A stretch of DNA of 64,000 nt from positions 24,967,105 to 25,031,104 of the forward strand of contig OZ020523.1 of NCBI GenBank assembly GCA_963971425.1, in the 5' to 3' direction. A model generated the notes under the pieces. That model was not told where the DNA came from. It ran no database searches and saw only the letters and a program-made list of their open reading frames with translations. The DNA is from Bryoerythrophyllum caledonicum. Taxonomy: Eukaryota; Streptophyta; Bryopsida; Pottiales; Pottiaceae. Each line of letters opens with the position of its first letter. The stretch's first letter is position 1. The position numbers and the translations under genes were made by a program. Shown here piece by piece: positions 58,491 to 64,000 of the stretch.

Positions 58491-59099
58491 CCAACCCAGG
58501 AGAACGAGGCCTTTGGGCAATTTTGGGTGCTTAGGCACTCCTCCTCTCCATGAGGAGGGTGGAGATTTTAATATAGGATACCTTATTTTTGGTTCCGACA
58601 AGATTGCGACGCACTTAAAATAAGAAGCAGATTATGTCTACGAAGGAAGGCTTTCGGGAAAGTACTACTTTTGTCCTTTGACCACATGCTCTCCAATAAT
58701 GAACACCTTTATTAGCTCCCTTTTAGATCAAGTAGTGAATAGCATGGGAGCTATGCAAGTCCCCATCCATAACGGGTAGTATAAGCCTCTAGTAGAATGT
58801 AATGTGTAAGTTCTCTAAATAAATAATTTAAACACAATTGCCCCACAAAAGATTAGGAATGTACCACATACCATTAAAGAAAAAAATAAACCAAGTAGTG
58901 AATAGCATGGGAGCTATGCAAGTCCCCACCCATAACGGATAGTATAAGCCTCTAGAAGAATGTAATGTGCAAGTTCTCCAAATAAATTGTACCATTAGAA
59001 ACAAAAAGGATATTTAAAACCATATAATGTTTAGAGCAAAAGTATTGTTCACAAAATTGATTTCCTACGTCCGAAACCATTAAATACTCCTAGTCAATA
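58491..59099. repeat. Upstream block of the hAT unit and duplicated 3' flank of the next unit
   Basis: 58500-58728 matches 60030-60290 (shared blocks GAGGCACTCCTC-type, TTTATTTTTGGTTCC, GAACACCTTTATTAGCTCCC). Then a segment starting AAGTAGTGAATAGCATGGG occurs twice in tandem, at about 58729-58825 and 58891-58988, and once more at about 60718. No gene is seen. Confidence 0.75.
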
Positions 59100-59750
59100 C
59101 TAACGTTGGTGAAGGGCTCGTTCGGTCCTCCTCAGCCTACCACGTGCTTGTGCCTTTTCGCTCGCGACTTGGACGTGGGTTCCGTCGGAGTCATCATCTG
59201 AACTTGACGTGTCGGTATCATAGCTAGGTGTGTTGTCCATCACAGTCATGAACTTGCCCAATCCACCTTCCGGATACTTACGCCATCCCATTGGAATTAT
59301 TCCATTTTCAGGGCGAGGAATTTTTACCTTCCCCGGCATCGACTTCAAAGTGGACCAATCAACTATCTTGCCCAACTTCACCTCCGCATGAACAGCCTGT
59401 GCAATGAAGAGATTTACTTCGTTGCGTTTGACGAATGGGACGTCATACAACACTTGGTAAACTTCGATGCATCGGTTTTTAAACGCCTCGTCGATGCAAT
59501 GTTTCAAGTTTGCCTTGTGGAAGCGCCGGTGATAGTTGTGTCGCGCCTCTGGAAAAGCCTTGTCGATGTGGCACCACTCGATGTAGTTCGCGCAATCATC
59601 AAAACTCCATGGCTCTACTACATCCTCTCAACCTCGAAAAGCCAATTTCTCGGGATTTCGAAGAACGTGCAACCGCTTCCGATGGGCGTTCCCTACTCTT
59701 GCACGGGTCTTGTCACGCTCCTCCTTGGCCAATTGCGTGGATGAAGACAT
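59100..59750 (-). pseudogene. Internally deleted copy of the RING-gene family (copy B)
   Basis: Starts MSSSTQLAKEERDKT at ATG 59750. The first about 215 codons match the N-terminal part of the gene at 63466-61191 (KRLHVLRNP, PWSFDDCAN, CHIDKAFPE, HAEVKLGK, YPEGGLGK). A TGA at 59628-59630 replaces the tryptophan codon of the other copy (one G-to-A change). The frame ends at 59100 after RRTERALHQR, and the sequence just beyond (TATTGACTAGG) matches the sequence at the end of the longer copy, so the coiled-coil and RING parts were removed by an internal deletion. Such deletion derivatives are typical of DNA-transposon families. It is dead. Confidence 0.7.
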
Positions 59751-60020
59751 GGTGTACACGTGTGAATGCAAAATTCTGGCGTGGATGGATGAATGAAACC
59801 TCGCATAATGCCCACATCCAGCTCAATGAAGAGATGGCGGATAGGAGTATGCGAGGTGGGGACAAATGAGGTCCCCTCCATTAAAATTGTAATTTGGTGG
59901 GGGCGGAGACGTCCCCACCCCTGCCCAGGTATGGGGCGGAGACGTCCTTGCCCCTGCCGGATATGGGGCGGAGACGTCTCCGCCCCACCAGGGCAGGGCG
60001 GGGATGTTTGCTTGTAAATT
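59751..60020. repeat. Upstream region of copy B with GACGTC array
   Basis: GACGTC at 59908, 59941 and 59973 plus GATGTT near 60003, spaced 30-33 bp. The box at 59965-59986 is a perfect 22-bp palindrome whose half is GGGGCGGAGAC. The 130 bp next to the start codon are homologous to the corresponding part upstream of 63466. Confidence 0.85.
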
Positions 60021-61190
60021 GGGGGGGGTCGTCCCCACAAAACTTTCCAAGGAGGCGTTTGAGGCCACTCTTGCTTGGCCGAGGCACTCCTCATCTCCAT
60101 GAGGCGGGTGCACAATTAAATATGGGGTGATTTATTTTTGGTTCCAACAAGATCCTAATGCACTGAAAATAACATGCAGATTACGTATTTCCCTAGTTCT
60201 AGGGAGGAAGGCGAAATGGAAAGTACAAATTTTGTTTTGACGGCATGCTCTCTAATAAGGAACACCTTTATTAGCTCCCTATTAGTTTTGGAGCAAACAT
60301 AAGAGTGTAGAAAATTATTTCCTTCCAAATATAAAAAAAAATTCCTTGTCTTTAGTGGAAAATAACGCTTCAACTCAAGTCAAAGATTTTCACATATTGC
60401 CAAAAATATAACGGGCAAGGTACCAAAAACAAAAACGTCTTACCACATAAAACTTAGAGATTTTAACTTTTGATTTTTTCCACAACAATATGTGGTGTAG
60501 ACCTTCATATTGGCCATAAATATACATCAATCTAAAACATACAAGTATCTAAAAACTAAAACGTTACTTGCCCATTTTTTAGCTTCCACTACTAGCATAG
60601 TTGACTTGAATAAGGTACACCCTTTTTCTACCTCTAACAATTGGTGTATAAGGAACTAACATCATCCTAAACTACCATTAGTAATGGATTTAGGCCTTAT
60701 CTAGTGCAAAAATTTGATACCAAGCAGTGAATAGCATGGGAGCTACGCAAGCCTTTCAATCCGTGTGGTTATAATTTATGAAATTTTGTGGGGACATTAA
60801 CAAAGAAGTATTTATTGTGATCCTACGGTTAGATGTAGAAATAAAAAGGTTTTGTCTCCATTCTTAGGCATTATACTCTAGCCTCGCAGTTTTGAAGTGT
60901 TTTTGGTGCAAAAATGCCTTGGTCCTTTAGGGATTAAAAATGTTTGGAGGTTTAAAACTTGGTCCACACCATTTTTTTTATACAAACGCACAAATCCTTA
61001 TGAGGCTTAAGTACATCCATAATCACACGGATTAACACCACTATTATCAAGTAGAATGTAGACAGTACTATTCATATATTTTTTTAGTATCCATAATGTA
61101 ATACGAAAGTGGAAAAAAATACATTAAACACTAAAAGATGAAGCATTGTAAGAAAATTGTCTCTTGGCACCGCAAAAACAAAAAATACAC
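60021..61190. other. Non-coding sequence between copies B and C
   Basis: 60030-60290 repeats the block upstream of the hAT array. 60300-61190 is AT-rich and has no gene; it holds one more copy of the GTGAATAGCATGGGAGCTA segment at about 60724. Near 61191 the ending AATATTGACTAGG-type sequence is shared with copy B. Confidence 0.55.
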
Positions 61191-63466
61191 CTAGTCAATA
61201 TTCATCGGGCTATTAGTAGTGCCACTCGCCCCTGCCTCGTTGTCGTATGCCCCTACGTGCATAGGGAGGTCTTCATCTGAGCCCAATACAAGTCTACGAG
61301 ATGCCGATCGTGTTCTCCTCGCTGGTCCATCTTCATCCAACACGGCCCTTAGGATTTGGGATTGCATGAGCTGGTCGAGCGCTTGCCGTGTCCCTGGACT
61401 GTGCACATCGAGCAAGAAGTCGATTCCGTCATTTCGGAAAATTTCTTTCTACTCTGATTCCGATAATTGTCTTAGTGCTTGCGGGTCTGGTTGGTCAATG
61501 TCGTGAGAAATGCGATCCTCGTTGTTGTCTGTGATGCGAACTCCGTCAACAGCCCACAACCATTGCCGTGGATGAGGTCCTAAACAAAATTGCTCCCCGT
61601 TCTCGTCCCAATGGCCATTAAAACATTGGTAGAAGAAATTTCGTTTTCCTTGACCGTATTTGTCCTTTAACGGGATCAAATTCTTGCACACCCGGACAAT
61701 CTGCTCCGGGTCCCTTTCCCAACCCCACTCGTTTGAGAGGTGCATCTTATCCAACGAGTGCATCTTCAGTTTCCAGCTCCACACCAAATCCTCCCCCACA
61801 TATGTGATTGATCATGAGCGTTCGTCACATTGAACTCCCAATGCGGGGGCATGTATGGAACTAATCCAAAAAGTTCGTACAATCGCTCGTGAAAAGGGGC
61901 CTTGCACAATGAGCACCGCCGGCGTACAACCATCAAGCTAATCAAGCAAAATGGATGGTACAAGTGCTCACAAGTGCCTAGATGCATCCCACCTTTTGGA
62001 CCAAATGGGTTTAGACAAATTGAGCAAGTCGTACCGTCGGATACGAAGCTCGAAGGTTGTGGCCACAATAACATGGATTTGCCCCGATGATCGAGGGTGG
62101 ATGAAACCTCTTTTTTGAAATCCCATTTATAACGGGACCAATCGATGGTTGTTTGCCCACCAGCGGTTTTCACCATCGCCATTTCATCCATCTTGAAAAG
62201 ACCATCTACGAGGGCCCACGATGTCAAACCAAACACCCTCTCCTGGTTGTTTTCGGTATAGTTGTTGTCGATTTTTTGGAATTCCGCCACCAATTGTCTG
62301 GACCGATCAGCCGTGAAGACGCATGCCAACTTCCATTGATAGTAATGTTCTACCAACACATCCAAGCGACTTTGTAGTCTTGAATTCTCTTCAAGCGCTT
62401 TAGCGAGCTCTTTGCCACCGTCACCCCCCGCACCCTCTTCTTTGTTGACCATAGCTTTGTCTGCGTTGGTAGGGGCCTCATCAAACGACAATGAATGGTC
62501 TTGGGTTGACACGTGTACAAGCCCTTATTCCTCCCGTCGTGGATTCCGATCTTTTGTGGTCATTGTACTAGTTTGAAGGACAAGTCGGAGCTCGTCCATA
62601 TCACGTCGTTGCTGGTCAATAACAATGTTTTTATCATTGACTTCAACTCTCAACTTGCGAACCTCATCGCGCAATGACAATAGTTCTGTTGTCTTCCCTT
62701 CCAATTGGTTCAGCAAGGTTTGGATAGTGGACGCAAAAATAGCACCAGTGGAGGCTTCTAACGTTCGATCAACAATCACGGGGGAATGTAACTGAGCCCC
62801 AACTTCATTAACGGTATTGTTAACAACTACGTTAACCGTTTGTTCTGCCCTCCTTCGTTTGGTGCGTGTTTGTGTCCTTGTGATTGGAACGTGGGATCCG
62901 TCAGAGTCTGTATCCATGTTTGAGGGATCCGTCTCGTACGTATCGACCGGTTCAGTCTTCGCCATCGATTTGCCCAATCCGCCCTCTGGATACCTCCGTG
63001 TTCTCATTGGAATCAATCCATTCGCCGGAGAAGGAACTCTTATGCTATCTCCCATGGCTTTCAAGGTGCACCAATCCACCCTCTTGCCCAACTTTACCTC
63101 CGCATGGACACCTCGCGCAAGGAAGAGATTTACTTCATTGCATTTGATATAAGGGATGTTGTACAAGATCCGATATACTTCAATGCACCGATTTTTGAAC
63201 GCCTCGCTGGTGCACTTCCATAAATTTGCCTTGTGAAAGCGTCGGTGATAATTGTGTCGCTTCTCCGGGAAAGCCTTGTCGATATGGCACCACTTGATGA
63301 AGTTTGCGCAATCCTCGAAACTCCATGGCTCCGGAACTTCTTCCCAACCTTTAAAAGCCAATTTAACAGGATTCCGAAGCACATGCAACCTCTTCTGCTG
63401 CTTGTTTCCCGATCGTAGTCAACTCTTGTCTCGTTCTTCTTTATTCATTTTTACCGGCGTGGCCAT
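61191..63466 (-). pseudogene. Unrecognised gene with coiled coil and RING-H2 finger (copy C)
   Basis: From ATG 63466 (MATPVKMNKEERDK) to TAG 61191-61193, about 758 codons in essentially one frame. N-terminal region of unknown family (PWSFEDCANFIKWCHIDKAF, HAEVKLGKRVDW); basic stretch (TKRRRAEQ) that could be nuclear targeting; coiled coil (KTTELLSLRDEVRKLRVEV); then a RING-H2 finger CSIC...CEHLYHPFC...CSLC, and a Trp-rich C-terminal part (WAVDGVRI). RING-H2 fingers are usually ubiquitin ligases. Damage: TGA 63419-63421 where copy B has CGT/CGA-type arginine, TAA 62525-62527, a one-base shift near 61795 in a G run, and TAG 61449-61451. The stops fit C-to-T change. Upstream are a TATA box and GACGTC array. 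Confidence 0.7.
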
Positions 63467-63596
63467 GGATGGGGAAATCTGAATGATATATGTGATGCGA
63501 ATGGATGAAGTCCTCACACGACGCCCACAACCAACTCAATTAAGAGGTGGATGAAGAGGGAGTATGTGAGGCGGGGACAATTAGGGGTGTGCACGA

Positions 63597-63605
63597 TATT
63601 ATATA
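63597..63605 (-). promoter_or_regulatory. TATA-like box of copy C
   Basis: Minus strand TATATAATA, about 130 bp upstream of ATG 63466 and about 45 bp from the first GACGTC box of the array. Confidence 0.45.
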
Positions 63606-63644
63606 GACGATAGACAAAGCACTGGTCTAGGGTCTCCGCGGCAT

Positions 63645-63755
63645 GGGCGGGGACGTCTCCGCCCTTGCCCGTATGGGGCGGGGACGTCTCCGCCCCTTAC
63701 CGGGCAGGGGCGGAGACGTCCCCGCCCTGCCCAGGTAGGGCGGGGACGTCTTCGC
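63645..63755. repeat. GACGTC palindrome array between divergent TATA boxes
   Basis: GACGTC starts at 63652, 63683, 63715 and 63745, that is every 30-32 bp, in the same GC-rich palindromic setting as the arrays at 58200 and 59900. It is placed between a minus-strand TATA (63597-63605) and a plus-strand TATA (63774-63782), so it may serve both directions. Confidence 0.85.
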
Positions 63756-63773
63756 AAAAAGAACCCTACACCA

Positions 63774-63782
63774 TATAAATAG
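63774..63782 (+). promoter_or_regulatory. Plus-strand TATA box
   Basis: TATAAATAG, with a pyrimidine-rich transcript-start region about 30 bp downstream (CCTTATTCTC). The first plausible start codon downstream is 63971. Confidence 0.5.
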
Positions 63783-63970
63783 GAGAGATTTTGTCCTTAT
63801 TCTCTGCCAAGTCCAAACCCTAGGCCTCACATGTCAGTTCGCTTTGCGGCCTGAAAGTGAGCTTGGTGGGTGATCAAGCTTGGCCCATTTATTGTACCCT
63901 GACTCTTTGCGGTTTTTTTTAAAACCATCAACTTGGAATTTCGACCACGGTAGGGAGTTGACTATCACAT

Positions 63971-64000
63971 ATGGCGGGAGAAGGAAGTAGATCGATGGAG
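63971..64000 (+). CDS. Possible start of a divergent gene, cut by the window end
   Basis: ATG at 63971 opens MAGEGSRSME to the edge of the window. It is about 190 bp downstream of the TATA box at 63774. Only ten codons are visible, so no family can be named and chance is not excluded. Confidence 0.25.
   Translation, partial: MAGEGSRSME

Larger units (their letters stand above)
20386..58740 (-). mobile_element. hAT-superfamily DNA transposon, interrupted; right end unresolved
   Basis: The left end is proposed at 20386, where RNase H of the older element stops and CAGGGTTG begins, a typical hAT terminus; the preceding 8 bases are CATTAGGA. The end continues at 22583 after a solo LTR that duplicated GGTTG. 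Subterminal GGACGG repeats and GC-rich GACGTC boxes follow, then the minus-strand transposase gene. No inverted copy of the left end next to CATTAGGA was found on the right, so the true right end may lie beyond the window and the element may include the RING-gene units. The listed end is only where the related upstream sequence stops. Confidence 0.5.

Overview
The window is plant nuclear DNA, most likely from a non-seed plant (moss, liverwort, lycophyte or fern). The reasons are GT-AG introns, CACTA, MULE and hAT DNA transposons, Athila/Tat-type giant Ty3/Gypsy elements, and a Ty3/Gypsy fragment that looks like the Tcn1-type chromoviruses known from fungi and non-seed plants. The lineage is an inference; no organellar, rRNA or tRNA gene was seen that would fix it. 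Almost the whole 64 kb reads as one nest of transposable elements. Layout: (i) 1-1336, weak exon-like sequence; (ii) about 1400-2736, the end of a CACTA-type element; (iii) from about 2735, an old Tcn1-like LTR element whose first LTR is cut by a 14.3-kb insertion (3216-17520) and whose gag-pol resumes at 17753 and stops at about 20385 inside RNase H; (iv) at 20386, what looks like the left end of a hAT element (CAGGG end), whose transposase gene lies on the minus strand and is split between 57903-55185 and 23871-23117; (v) a solo LTR (20394-22577) eight bases inside that hAT end; (vi) a giant Athila/Tat-like element (23872-55179) inserted in the hAT transposase; (vii) a very young 11.4-kb Ty3/Gypsy element (30364-41761) inserted in a large accessory frame of the giant; (viii) 57976-64000, related units with GC-rich palindrome arrays and two decayed copies of an unrecognised RING-finger gene. 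The most interesting part is the 14.3-kb insertion. It is bounded by inverted arrays of the heptamer GTGAGCC and by a GCTAG pentamer on both sides, and its outer flanks are the same LTR sequence. Inside are a MULE-type transposase gene (13356-17054; GCM/WRKY-like zinc domain, DDE core, SWIM finger) and a long minus-strand gene (12660-4216). That second gene has eleven in-phase exons and encodes a ParB-like domain followed by a beta-class DNA N4/N6-methyltransferase-like domain whose catalytic DPPY-type motif reads DIPE. Its first large intron holds two satellite-like arrays built on the near-palindrome CTCGGCACCGAG. If the boundaries hold, this is a large DNA transposon carrying a DNA-methyltransferase-like gene, or a host gene captured between MULE-type ends. 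In the nest, insertion order and LTR similarity agree: the innermost element has the most similar LTRs, the giant slightly less similar ones, and the hAT and Tcn1-like hosts are visibly decayed. The RING-gene units and the hAT gene share about 31-bp-phased arrays of GACGTC-centred palindromes placed just upstream of TATA boxes, which suggests a common promoter module.
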